Shown one piece after another: positions 15,439 through 22,592 of a stretch of DNA of 29,971 nt (position 1 is its first letter; each line of letters begins with the position of its first letter). The position numbers and the translations under genes were made by a program. The stretch comes from a virus. The notes beneath the pieces were generated by a model that was given only the letters and a program-made list of their open reading frames with translations, ran no database searches and was not told the origin of the DNA. The stretch is taken from the IMG/VR virus record IMGVR_UViG_3300025168_000422, positions 1 through 29,971 of that record; one strand, given 5' to 3'.

Positions 15439-15845
15439 TGAATTGGGTAAAAGATATTCAAGACATGCAACACAAGTACGGTGTAAAGAAATGGATGCAC
15501 GATAATCAAGATGATACAGAAAAGCTACGTAGCTATCTAGAATTCAGGATTAAATTCATAAGAGAAGAACTTATGGAAACTGAAGCAGCATTAACCAACG
15601 ACGATGCAGAAGAAATCGTTGATGGTCTTATCGATATTTGTGTAGTAGCAATTGGTACTCTTGACGCATTTGGCGTTGACCCATACAAAGCTTGGGATGA
15701 AGTACTAAAAGCAAACTTAAATAAAACAGTAGGAGTAAAACCTGAAAGACCTAATCCACTAGGATTACCGGACCTAATCAAACCAGAAGGTTGGGAAGGA
15801 CCAAGTCATGAAGGAAATCATGGTAAGTTTAACAATATTCGATAG
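15438..15845 (+). CDS. mazG: MazG-like all-alpha nucleotide pyrophosphohydrolase
   Basis: A 135-residue protein of the all-alpha NTP pyrophosphatase superfamily. The metal-binding pattern is EELMETE (Glu44, Glu47) followed by EEIVDGLID (Glu59, Asp62) and the conserved C-terminal AWDEVLKANLNK segment. Family members hydrolyse (d)NTPs to monophosphates and pyrophosphate. Phage MazG proteins are usually linked to nucleotide pool or alarmone control. T4 gp56 dCTPase belongs to the same superfamily; because this phage encodes gp42 and no gp56 is seen in the window, this protein could supply dCMP or clear dCTP. That link is inference. Confidence 0.85.
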   Translation: MNWVKDIQDMQHKYGVKKWMHDNQDDTEKLRSYLEFRIKFIREELMETEAALTNDDAEEIVDGLIDICVVAIGTLDAFGVDPYKAWDEVLKANLNKTVGVKPERPNPLGLPDLIKPEGWEGPSHEGNHGKFNNIR

Positions 15846-16737
15846 TATATACGACAACAAAACAGATAAGCGTATGGATTATAATAGTTTCGACGAGTTC
15901 GAGGCTATTCTCTATAAGCTTTCTGAGTCGACTAAATATCCTACAAAGAAAGATGCTCCACTTTTAAGTCCAGCAATATATCAAACTGGTACTACTCGTG
16001 CAAATGATAATGTTGTAGGTTGGGCTGGCTTTGGTATTCTTGATATCGATGATTATGACGGTGACATGAAAGATATTGAATCAAAGTATGATAAGTATCG
16101 TTATGTATGTTATTCAACAGCATCATCTACAGTTGAGTCACCAAAGTTTAGACTTGTCTTTCCATTAACTGATGTCGTTAACAAAGAAGACATTAAGCAT
16201 TTTTGGTATGCTTTAAATAAAGAGATTGGCGATATTGCTGATGCTCAAACCAAAGACCTAAGCAGAATGTATTACGTTCCTGCTAAATATAAGAATAGTT
16301 TTAATTTCATATTCTCTCATGATGGAGATATTATGGACCCACATAAACTAATGGAACAATATCCATACGTTAAACCTAATCAAACAATGTTCGATAGATT
16401 TCCGGAAGCAATACAAAAAGCTTTACTTGAAAGAAAAAGAAATGAATTAAACAATACAAGTTATACATGGACGTCGTATCATGATTGTCCTTTTGTTAAT
16501 AAGAAACAAGTTGATGAATATAAAGTAATCAATGGAACTGGTTGGTATGCAAAAATGTATCAAATCATGTTAACAACAGCTGGCAACGCGCATAGTAAAG
16601 GATATCCAATTACACCAAAAGAAATAGAATATATCTGTAGAGATTTAGATATTGATACCGGTGGTTGGTATAATAAAAGAGATTTAGAAAAGGAGGCTGC
16701 ACGAGCTATTGAATTCGTGTTTAAAAATAATATATGA
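15808..16737 (+). CDS. Archaeo-eukaryotic primase (AEP)-like protein
   Basis: A 309-residue protein. The N-terminal half has features of AEP/PrimPol folds: ILDIDDYD (Asp79, Asp81) as the metal motif, a YSTASSTVESPKFRLVFPL segment in the place of the second catalytic motif, and DAQTKDLSRMYYVP resembling the conserved Asp-Arg-Pro segment that closes the fold. The C-terminal 110 residues are an all-helical domain with aromatic residues, possibly a PriCT-like module. T4 uses a different primase (gp61), so this would be an extra priming or polymerase activity. The start could also be the ATG at 15820; both have AAGGA upstream. Overlaps the MazG-like gene by 38 bases. Confidence 0.6.
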   Translation: MKEIMVSLTIFDSIYDNKTDKRMDYNSFDEFEAILYKLSESTKYPTKKDAPLLSPAIYQTGTTRANDNVVGWAGFGILDIDDYDGDMKDIESKYDKYRYVCYSTASSTVESPKFRLVFPLTDVVNKEDIKHFWYALNKEIGDIADAQTKDLSRMYYVPAKYKNSFNFIFSHDGDIMDPHKLMEQYPYVKPNQTMFDRFPEAIQKALLERKRNELNNTSYTWTSYHDCPFVNKKQVDEYKVINGTGWYAKMYQIMLTTAGNAHSKGYPITPKEIEYICRDLDIDTGGWYNKRDLEKEAARAIEFVFKNNI

Positions 16738-17255
16738 ATAAAGATACACCGCCGTTTAAGGCGTTTTTATATGGTATGGGATTTGGAGCATTGTTAATGT
16801 TTATATTGCTACTACCAGGTCAATTAAAAGCAAGTGATGCAAACAATGATATTTATTGTATGGCTCAAAACATTTACTTTGAAGCTGGTAATCAACCATT
16901 AGCTGGTAAAGTTGCTGTTGCACAAGTTGTTCTTAATAGAACTGAACATCCAAATTATCCTACAAGTATTTGTGGCGTAATATATCAAGCGAAATGGAAA
17001 GAAAACTGGCTAGGTAATCAGGTTCCTATACGCAATATGTGTCAATTCAGTTGGTTCTGTGATGGTAAATCAGATGACCCAGTTGATAGTCCTACATGGA
17101 TGACATCATTAAAAATAGCAAGAGATGTAGTACAAGGAGCTTATCCAGATATTACAGAAGGAGCGACTCACTATCATTCAGATAGAGTTTTACCTTACTG
17201 GGCTGATTCATTAAATGAAACAGTCTATATTAATAATCACATATTCTATAAATAG
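16734..17255 (+). CDS. SleB-like cell wall hydrolase with signal anchor
   Basis: A 173-residue protein. Residues about 9 to 30 form a hydrophobic segment ending LKASDA, a signal peptide or membrane anchor. The rest is a Hydrolase_2 (SleB/CwlJ) domain with IYFEAGNQPLAGKVAVAQVVLNR, containing the probable catalytic Glu, a CQFSWFCDG motif and ATHYHSDRVLPYW. These enzymes cleave peptidoglycan. The export signal and early-type operon suggest action from the inner face outward during infection or lysis. Its ATG overlaps the previous stop by four bases. Confidence 0.88.
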   Translation: MNKDTPPFKAFLYGMGFGALLMFILLLPGQLKASDANNDIYCMAQNIYFEAGNQPLAGKVAVAQVVLNRTEHPNYPTSICGVIYQAKWKENWLGNQVPIRNMCQFSWFCDGKSDDPVDSPTWMTSLKIARDVVQGAYPDITEGATHYHSDRVLPYWADSLNETVYINNHIFYK

Positions 17256-17264
17256 GAGAGAAAT

Positions 17265-17528
17265 ATGAAAATGATAGGAAACAATGTACTTGTAAGTGAA
17301 GTACAAAAAGAAAACAAATCAGCTGGTGGTATTATTATGACCGGCGAAACAGATAAAGGTAGTAAACCAGGGCTAGTTTTAGCTGTAAGTACAGAAGCTC
17401 TTGGTCCATTAATGTCTGGACAAAGAGTATTTCTTGACTGGTCTAAATCAATGCCAGTAAACGTTGATGGAAAAGCTGCTGTTATTATTGATGCAGAACA
17501 TATCAAAGCAATTATATCAGAAGAATGA
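17265..17528 (+). CDS. GroES-like co-chaperonin
   Basis: An 87-residue Cpn10-family protein. NNVLVSEV is the first strand and KSAGGIIMTG (18-27) is almost the GroES mobile loop that docks onto GroEL; then GLVLAVS, a SGQRVFLDW strand, a shortened roof region and the C-terminal DAEHIKAII strand. It is about ten residues shorter than E. coli GroES. T4 needs its own co-chaperonin, gp31, to fold its capsid protein, and this gene could serve the same purpose, though its mobile loop is far more GroES-like than that of gp31. AGGAG precedes the ATG. Confidence 0.88.
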   Translation: MKMIGNNVLVSEVQKENKSAGGIIMTGETDKGSKPGLVLAVSTEALGPLMSGQRVFLDWSKSMPVNVDGKAAVIIDAEHIKAIISEE

Positions 17529-17956
17529 AAATACCATCAACAATGAAAACCAACAAAGAAAAGATGGGATACATTTCTGAAAGAATGGTGTTTGAGTACT
17601 TTAAAGGAACTCAAAGCGCTGATAAGTTTGATTCGAAAAAAGACGGAATGATTGGCAATGAAACAGCTGAAGTCAAATGCCAAAACAGACATTACTTAGG
17701 CTATTTTACCGTCAACACTGCTTGGAAAAATCAAGTACCTAAATGCAAATCAGTCGATCGACTTTTCTTTGTTGAATATGATGGCACACCTAACGCAATG
17801 TTATGGGAATGCATTGATAGAGAAGACACAACAGAAATAACTACTAAGAATGGAAGAGTCATGTGTGGCTGGCCAATAAGTAAAATGAAACTTATAACAA
17901 CATTTGTTGGAGAAGGTGATGTATTACGTAAATATACTAGTAGTAAAATATATTAA
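17525..17956 (+). CDS. Putative PD-(D/E)xK-type nuclease
   Basis: A 143-residue protein. An N-terminal helix with Glu19 is followed by FDSKKDGMIG (Asp40) and ETAEVKCQNR (Glu49, Lys51), the spacing expected for a PD-(D/E)xK nuclease core, then strands FFVEYDG and AMLWECI. The fold occurs in Holliday junction resolvases, restriction enzymes and phage host-DNA nucleases. I do not recognise a closer family. It overlaps the GroES-like gene by ATGA and ends the operon that begins at 15134. Confidence 0.5.
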   Translation: MKIPSTMKTNKEKMGYISERMVFEYFKGTQSADKFDSKKDGMIGNETAEVKCQNRHYLGYFTVNTAWKNQVPKCKSVDRLFFVEYDGTPNAMLWECIDREDTTEITTKNGRVMCGWPISKMKLITTFVGEGDVLRKYTSSKIY

Positions 17957-17964
17957 AATAAACC

Positions 17965-17993
17965 TTTACATTTATGCCAAACTATGGTATAAT
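17965..17993 (+). promoter_or_regulatory. Sigma70-type early promoter for the base-modification operon
   Basis: TTTACA 17965-17970, 17 bp, TATAAT 17988-17993, extended -10 TATGG; GGAGA precedes the ATG at 18023. The next + strand promoter is 4.6 kb away, so seven genes probably depend on it. Confidence 0.88.
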
Positions 17994-18022
17994 AGATATA
18001 TAAAATTAATTATGGAGACATT

Positions 18023-18355
18023 ATGAAAGAAAGCCTAAGAGTCCTGCAAGAATGCGCAGAACTACAAACTAAAAAATCCCAAGACTATCAAAGTTCAGAA
18101 TCAACAGTAGTCCAAGCCATGCATTATAGACGTGGCATTGATACGATTCATGATATTATTCTTGGTAAAATGATGAGAGCAACTTCATTGCTTGAATCAG
18201 CTGATGACCCAAACTTCGAAAGCATCGAAGATACTTACAAAGACATGATTAACTATTGTTCTTTTGCAGTTGCTTTTGCTCGTGGTAAAATGGAAGGCCA
18301 AGACCCACAAAGAGATATGTTCAACAATAAGGTAAAAAATGTATCAAGTGAATAG
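18023..18355 (+). CDS. Nucleotide modification associated domain 1 (DUF1599-like)
   Basis: A 110-residue helical protein with the pattern ECAELQTKKSQDYQ, then GIDTIHDIILGKMMRATSLL and EDTYKDMINYCSFAVAF. This matches the small family called DUF1599 or nucleotide modification associated domain 1, found in phages near genes for altered DNA bases. Its reaction is not established. Here it directly precedes and overlaps the dCMP hydroxymethylase gene by 17 bases, which is the expected association. Confidence 0.75.
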   Translation: MKESLRVLQECAELQTKKSQDYQSSESTVVQAMHYRRGIDTIHDIILGKMMRATSLLESADDPNFESIEDTYKDMINYCSFAVAFARGKMEGQDPQRDMFNNKVKNVSSE

Positions 18356-19025
18356 TACTGCAGATATTGCAGAAGTCTTTAAGAAACATCTTAAAGCTGG
18401 TAACTTTACTAATGATAGAACAGGTGTTAAAACTATAGAGATAATTGGAGCATCTTTTGTTGCTGATAAACCAGCAATATTTGGCACTCCAAATAAAGCA
18501 TACATTGAAGCTGAAATTGATTGGTACAATTCTAAATCAACGAACATAACAGATATATATCCTGAAGGAGATAAAGAACCACCAGTAGCTTGGCAAAACA
18601 CTGCTAATATCCATGGTGAAATCAATTCTAATTACGGTCATCTTATATTCAGTAAGAAATATCACAAGCAATATACGCAAGTTCTTAATGAACTATGTGA
18701 AGTTAATCCTGACTCTCGTAGAGCGTCAATGATATATCAAAGACCAAATATTTGGCGTGAGTATAAAGAAAACGGTAAGAATGATTTTATTTGTACTAAT
18801 GCTGTGACTTATTATATTCGTGATGGATACTTACATGCAGCAGTTCAAATGAGAAGTAATGATGTTATGTTTGGATATAGAAACGATTATGCTTGGCAAA
18901 AATATGTACAAGAAAAATTAGCCAATGACTTATATTATGCTGGACTTAAAACAGAACCAGGACACATCTATTGGCAAGTACAAAACTTACACGTATACGA
19001 GAGACACTTTGACCTTATCAAATAA
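18339..19025 (+). CDS. 42: Deoxycytidylate 5-hydroxymethyltransferase gp42
   Basis: A 228-residue thymidylate-synthase-fold enzyme. It follows T4 gp42 nearly block by block: RTGVKTIEIIGASFVAD, GEINSNYGHLIFS, NPDSRRASMIYQRP, then FICTN with the catalytic Cys152, MRSNDVMFGYRNDYAWQKYV and LHVYERHF. Asp183, 31 residues after the cysteine, is equivalent to T4 Asp179, which selects dCMP; thymidylate synthases have Asn there. The enzyme converts dCMP and methylene-tetrahydrofolate to 5-hydroxymethyl-dCMP. Its presence implies that the phage DNA contains 5-hydroxymethylcytosine or a derivative. T4 gp42 is longer by about 18 residues at the C-terminus. Confidence 0.94.
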   Translation: MYQVNSTADIAEVFKKHLKAGNFTNDRTGVKTIEIIGASFVADKPAIFGTPNKAYIEAEIDWYNSKSTNITDIYPEGDKEPPVAWQNTANIHGEINSNYGHLIFSKKYHKQYTQVLNELCEVNPDSRRASMIYQRPNIWREYKENGKNDFICTNAVTYYIRDGYLHAAVQMRSNDVMFGYRNDYAWQKYVQEKLANDLYYAGLKTEPGHIYWQVQNLHVYERHFDLIK

Positions 19026-19032
19026 ATGGGAT

Positions 19033-19455
19033 ATGAGATTTCTCTCTGTAGCAGGAGAAATTGCTAATTGGTCAAAAGACCCGAGTAGAAAAATAGGTGC
19101 AATTGCAGTAAGAGACAGAAAAATCTTAGCAACAGGTTACAATGGCTTTCCAAAAGGAATAGAAGATACTCAAGAAAGATACGATAATAGAGAATTAAAG
19201 TATCAATATGTAGTACATGCAGAAATGAATTGCATATATAATGCTGCTGAAAACGGCATATCATTAAAAGGTTCTACATTATACATTCATGGCTTACCAG
19301 TTTGCAGTGATTGTTCATTAGGTATAATTCAAGCTGGTGTATCAAGAGTCGTAGCATTCTCAACAAATACTCCTGATAGATGGAAAGAAGCAGTACAAAA
19401 AACAAATGAAATATTTAAAGAGGCAGAAGTGATATATGAATTCACCGAAGTATAA
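19033..19455 (+). CDS. cd: dCMP deaminase
   Basis: A zinc-dependent deaminase of about 140 residues: SKDPSRKIGAIAV, ATGYNGFPKG, HAE (His62, Glu64) and PVCSDC (Cys91, Cys94). It converts dCMP to dUMP for dTMP synthesis and so competes with gp42 for dCMP; both are encoded in T4. The start is uncertain. The first ATG after gene 42 is at 19033, but the usual family N-terminus (KWD-RF) begins earlier, so a TTG at 19009 behind GAGAG, overlapping gene 42, may be the true start. Confidence 0.88.
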   Translation: MRFLSVAGEIANWSKDPSRKIGAIAVRDRKILATGYNGFPKGIEDTQERYDNRELKYQYVVHAEMNCIYNAAENGISLKGSTLYIHGLPVCSDCSLGIIQAGVSRVVAFSTNTPDRWKEAVQKTNEIFKEAEVIYEFTEV

Positions 19456-19741
19456 TAAAAAAGAATTAGAAAACTCAAACCGTATATTTAAGAGTGCAAC
19501 TCCTAAGTATACCTATGATTGGTATCTTAAGTGGGTAAGTTCAATACTTCTACTTTGTGCCATGGCAACAAGAGCTAATGCTGAGCTTGCAGTCTACGAC
19601 CAGACATTATCCTTATTAGGATGTATGGGTTGGTTGATAGTTGCGAATATCTGGAAAGATAGAGCATTGATAATTTTAAACACAGCAGCAGTCATTATCC
19701 TCGGAAGTGGTCTGATAAGTGTTATAACTAATAGTATATAG
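19436..19741 (+). CDS. Small membrane protein (DUF6552-like)
   Basis: A 101-residue protein. A charged N-terminus of about 25 residues leads to YDWYLKWVSSILLLCAMATR, the first hydrophobic segment, then DQTLSLLGCMGWLIVANIW as the second and RALIILNTAAVIILGSGLI as the third. The order of WYLKW, GWL and DRALI motifs is reminiscent of a small membrane family in marine phages (DUF6552), whose role is unknown. It overlaps the deaminase by 20 bases. Confidence 0.7.
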   Translation: MNSPKYNKKELENSNRIFKSATPKYTYDWYLKWVSSILLLCAMATRANAELAVYDQTLSLLGCMGWLIVANIWKDRALIILNTAAVIILGSGLISVITNSI

Positions 19742-19776
19742 TGAGCTACTCTGGTACGCCAGTCAAATCTCTCACT
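19740..19776 (+). other. Nested stem-loop before the inositol-phosphate synthase gene
   Basis: An outer stem AGTGAG/CTCACT encloses an inner CTGG-TACG-CCAG hairpin. No T-run follows, so it is not a standard terminator. It could be an mRNA processing or stability element between the membrane protein and the synthase. Confidence 0.4.
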
Positions 19777-19804
19777 CAAATAAACTGATATAAGGAGAAA
19801 TAAT

Positions 19805-21097
19805 ATGTCAAAAATAAAAGCCGGAATAATCGGCGTCGGAAGTTGCGCAAAATCTTTAGTAGAAGGAGTGCAATATTATAATGAAAACCCTGAAGACAAA
19901 ATAGGTCTAATGTATGAAGATATCGGAGGATATAAAGTACATGACATCGAGTTTGTTATAGGATTTGATATCGATAAAAGGAAAGTAAACAAGAAACTAG
20001 CAAGAGCTTTAAGAGCTCAACCTAATTGTGCTATGGACCATGTCGATAAAATTACTACTACATCAAATAGTTCATGCGTAGATAAAGATGCAATGGTCTA
20101 TTCAGCTCCAGAAATGGACGGAATAGCTCCTCACATGCACGATTATCCAGATGAAGTTACATTTGTAAATGGAGCTGTACCTGCAGAATCTTTTGAAAGG
20201 TCTGTTGAATTATTACAGTATCATGATGTAGATGTATTAATTAACTATTTACCGGTAGGTTCAGAAGAAGCTTCTAAATACTGGATTGATGTTGCTTTAG
20301 AAGCAGGAATACATTTCGTAAATTGTATACCAACATTAATCTCAACAGAAGATGCTATGATAACTGAACAAAGATTCATAGATGCAGGACTAACAATTGT
20401 TGGTTCAGATATGAGGTCAGCCTGGGGAGCTTCAAGAATGTCAGAAGTTCTACAAGGTGCTATGTTAGATTCAGGTCTAATGGTAACACAACATATTCAA
20501 ATGAATATGGCTGCTGGTTCTACACAAGGACAAGAGCATATAAGAACAGGAAGAACAGCGAATACTGATTTTCTTAATATGGCAAAACAATATAGATTGC
20601 ATAACAAACATGTATCAAAAGAAAACGTTTTAAAAGGACAAAACCACGTAAGAGGAGAATCAACTGCAGGTATGACATTATTTGCTGGTCCATCTCTTAC
20701 TGTTCAACAAAAGCCAGGTGGAGATTACATCTCATCTGATAATAAAATAGCAAACTTTGATATGGTTGCTTATGGATTTGCAGGCGCAAGATATGAAATG
20801 TCAGCTAGACTTTCAGTTCAAGATTCGCCAAACTCTGGTGGAGTTGTTGTTTCAGCAATTAGATTTTGTAAGGTAGCTTCAGAGATGGGCATTGTAGGAT
20901 ATTTAAGAGGACCATCAGCATGGACTCAAAAGACTCCTCCATTACAGCTCAAAACTCAAGATGCCAAATTTGAATGTGATGCTTTAGCTAGGAGAGTAGT
21001 AACAGATATTACTAAGCCCCAGCTTAAAGAAAATAGACCGAAGGCAGCAGATTTGCCTCACACCTTCCAAGATGCGAAGAACGATTATGAAAATTAA
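19805..21097 (+). CDS. ino1: Myo-inositol-1-phosphate synthase
   Basis: A 430-residue protein of the MIPS family, which converts glucose-6-phosphate to myo-inositol-1-phosphate using bound NAD. The N-terminal Rossmann motif AGIIGVGSCAKSLVEG is at 6-21, followed by FVIGFDIDKRKV, TFVNGAVPAESF, DVLINYLPVGSEEASKYW, NCIPTLIS and the catalytic-domain blocks GSDMRSAWGAS and QMNMAAGS. Length is closer to the short prokaryotic type than to eukaryotic enzymes. It is a metabolic gene unusual for a phage. The next gene encodes a HAD-type phosphatase, overlapping by 11 bases, which could act on the product. Confidence 0.9.
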   Translation: MSKIKAGIIGVGSCAKSLVEGVQYYNENPEDKIGLMYEDIGGYKVHDIEFVIGFDIDKRKVNKKLARALRAQPNCAMDHVDKITTTSNSSCVDKDAMVYSAPEMDGIAPHMHDYPDEVTFVNGAVPAESFERSVELLQYHDVDVLINYLPVGSEEASKYWIDVALEAGIHFVNCIPTLISTEDAMITEQRFIDAGLTIVGSDMRSAWGASRMSEVLQGAMLDSGLMVTQHIQMNMAAGSTQGQEHIRTGRTANTDFLNMAKQYRLHNKHVSKENVLKGQNHVRGESTAGMTLFAGPSLTVQQKPGGDYISSDNKIANFDMVAYGFAGARYEMSARLSVQDSPNSGGVVVSAIRFCKVASEMGIVGYLRGPSAWTQKTPPLQLKTQDAKFECDALARRVVTDITKPQLKENRPKAADLPHTFQDAKNDYEN

Positions 21098-21500
21098 TTC
21101 GTTTGACATCGACGGAGTAATCTATTTTGGTGAAGGCACCACAGGCGTAAGACCTGGTAGTAATGACATCATTATTACTGGGCGGCCTTTTTCTGATAGA
21201 GAAGCAACATTGAAAATGCTACATAGCAGAGGGATATATAATACGCTTTATATGAATCCTTTAGAAAGAATATTACCCAATCCTAATGTCACGCATGGAA
21301 TAAAAGATAATCCATTGTATGGCAGAAAAGCATCTGGTATTTTTAAAGGACAAATGATTAACATGTTAAAAGACTTAGGTGTAGAAATACAAATGCATTT
21401 TGAAGATGACCCAATACAAATTAAAGAAATTCAAAAGAGATGTCCTAATGTTTCTATTGTGCATTTGAAAAGAGATAACGAGGAACGTGTCAAGTACTAA
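21087..21500 (+). CDS. HAD-superfamily phosphatase
   Basis: A 137-residue minimal HAD protein: FDIDG (Asp7, Asp9) as nucleophile and acid/base, IITGRP (Thr31), a candidate Lys in FKGQ, and HFEDDP (Asp107, Asp108). All four HAD motifs are present, so it should be an active phosphotransferase or phosphatase. There is no room for a cap domain. Position right after inositol-phosphate synthase suggests dephosphorylation of inositol-1-phosphate or of a modified nucleotide. The ATG at 21087 is chosen because the conserved strand starts there; an in-frame ATG at 21072 would lengthen it by five residues. Confidence 0.82.
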   Translation: MKINSFDIDGVIYFGEGTTGVRPGSNDIIITGRPFSDREATLKMLHSRGIYNTLYMNPLERILPNPNVTHGIKDNPLYGRKASGIFKGQMINMLKDLGVEIQMHFEDDPIQIKEIQKRCPNVSIVHLKRDNEERVKY

Positions 21501-22551
21501 ATATAATTACGACTGGTCGAATTACGATAAAGAACTCATGAAAGAGTTCAATTGGTTTCTATATAAAGTAAACCAAAGGTCAGCAATTCAACTTGGTTAT
21601 AGCGATGAACAATACGAATCAGTAAATCGTCATGGCAAAAATGATTTTGGACTTGGAGAAGACGTAGAGTATTTTCATCCAACAATTACATTAGATGACC
21701 GTATGAGATTCATAGGTCAAGAGATTGCAAGTTTAGATACGTCAATAATGAATATTGTTGGCAATACTTTTATATCTCATTTCTATGGCGGAAGAGGAGT
21801 TCATTTTCTTGCTTCAGGAGAAGACAATGTCTTTGTCGATTTCGATAAGATAGCTGATAATGACCAAGAGTATATTCAATTTGTTCGTAATAATTTAGAT
21901 AAAGCTATTCAAAACAAGCAACCAATCTGGGGAACAACTGAACTGCACACTTCAATTCAGACTTCAGGTAGAAACTTTTGTCGTAAAAAGTATAATGAAC
22001 CTGATAGAAAGTTTCATGCAGTTGATGTATGTGAATGGGTTGCGTCGTTTCGTGATACAGGATTCTTAGAAAGAATGCAACAATGTAATCATATGTCAGA
22101 AATATATACTCTCTTAAGAGAACAACCTGGCATTGGACATTACTATGGATTTCACGGAGCTGCTTCATCATCTGTATTACCACAAATGAAGTATCATCAT
22201 GACCAAAGATTTGTTTCACCTGGACCAGGAGCAGTATATACAATACAATTGATGTGGCCAAATGCTCCAAAGAAATTATATGATGAAGCAATATACTACA
22301 TGAGAGAAAATTCAGATGAAATAGGATTAACAAAGAATGTCGAATTTCATCCTAAAGCTTTTAATATAAATAAGAAGGACGGTACAAAATTGTTTCAATA
22401 CGAACAAGATTCTCTTAAATACTACGGAACTGAAGTGTTGTCATGTCAGTTTGGTGTATACCTACAGATAAGAGAAGACGAGCGAGCATGCGCGCGTAGA
22501 CGCGTAGCACGTGTACAGAAGACGAATAATCTTACTGAATTCTTTGAATAA
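21487..22551 (+). CDS. Alpha-glutamyl/putrescinyl thymine pyrophosphorylase-like protein
   Basis: A 354-residue protein starting with GTG behind GAGGAA. The N-terminal half has FNWFLYKVNQRSAIQ and a RMRFIGQEIASLD block; the C-terminal half has LLREQPGIGHYYGFH (helix-hairpin-helix-like, Gly215 and Gly217) and RFVSPGPGAVYTIQ (GPGA at 246-249). This order resembles the aGPT-pyrophosphorylase family, related to DNA glycosylases and predicted or known to replace a pyrophosphate on a hydroxymethyl-pyrimidine in DNA with an amine or other group. In this phage the substrate would be a hydroxymethylcytosine derivative. The 3' end carries an odd GC-rich basic tail. Family call is moderately sure, chemistry is inference. 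Confidence 0.6.
   Translation: MSSTKYNYDWSNYDKELMKEFNWFLYKVNQRSAIQLGYSDEQYESVNRHGKNDFGLGEDVEYFHPTITLDDRMRFIGQEIASLDTSIMNIVGNTFISHFYGGRGVHFLASGEDNVFVDFDKIADNDQEYIQFVRNNLDKAIQNKQPIWGTTELHTSIQTSGRNFCRKKYNEPDRKFHAVDVCEWVASFRDTGFLERMQQCNHMSEIYTLLREQPGIGHYYGFHGAASSSVLPQMKYHHDQRFVSPGPGAVYTIQLMWPNAPKKLYDEAIYYMRENSDEIGLTKNVEFHPKAFNINKKDGTKLFQYEQDSLKYYGTEVLSCQFGVYLQIREDERACARRRVARVQKTNNLTEFFE
22480..22517. other. GC-rich patch of overlapping palindromic hexamers
   Basis: Within the 3' end of the previous gene, GCATGC, GCGCGC, ACGCGT and CACGTG follow one another in about 30 bases. The surrounding DNA is AT-rich. It encodes a basic RACARRRVARV tail using CGN arginine codons, whereas AGA is usual elsewhere in the window. 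Confidence 0.5.
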
Positions 22552-22556
22552 AAACG

Positions 22557-22585
22557 TTTACATTTGTGCCAAAGTATGGTATAAT
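22557..22585 (+). promoter_or_regulatory. Sigma70-type early promoter, likely leaderless mRNA
   Basis: TTTACA 22557-22562, 17 bp, TATAAT 22580-22585, extended -10 TATGG. Seven bases separate the -10 box from the ATG at 22593, so transcription would start at or next to the start codon, as at gene 43. Confidence 0.86.
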
Positions 22586-22592
22586 ATATCTA

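Noticed and set aside
18339-19025. Thymidylate synthase as the identity of this gene
   Set aside because: The sequence follows gp42 in blocks outside the shared core, and Asp183 replaces the Asn of thymidylate synthases.
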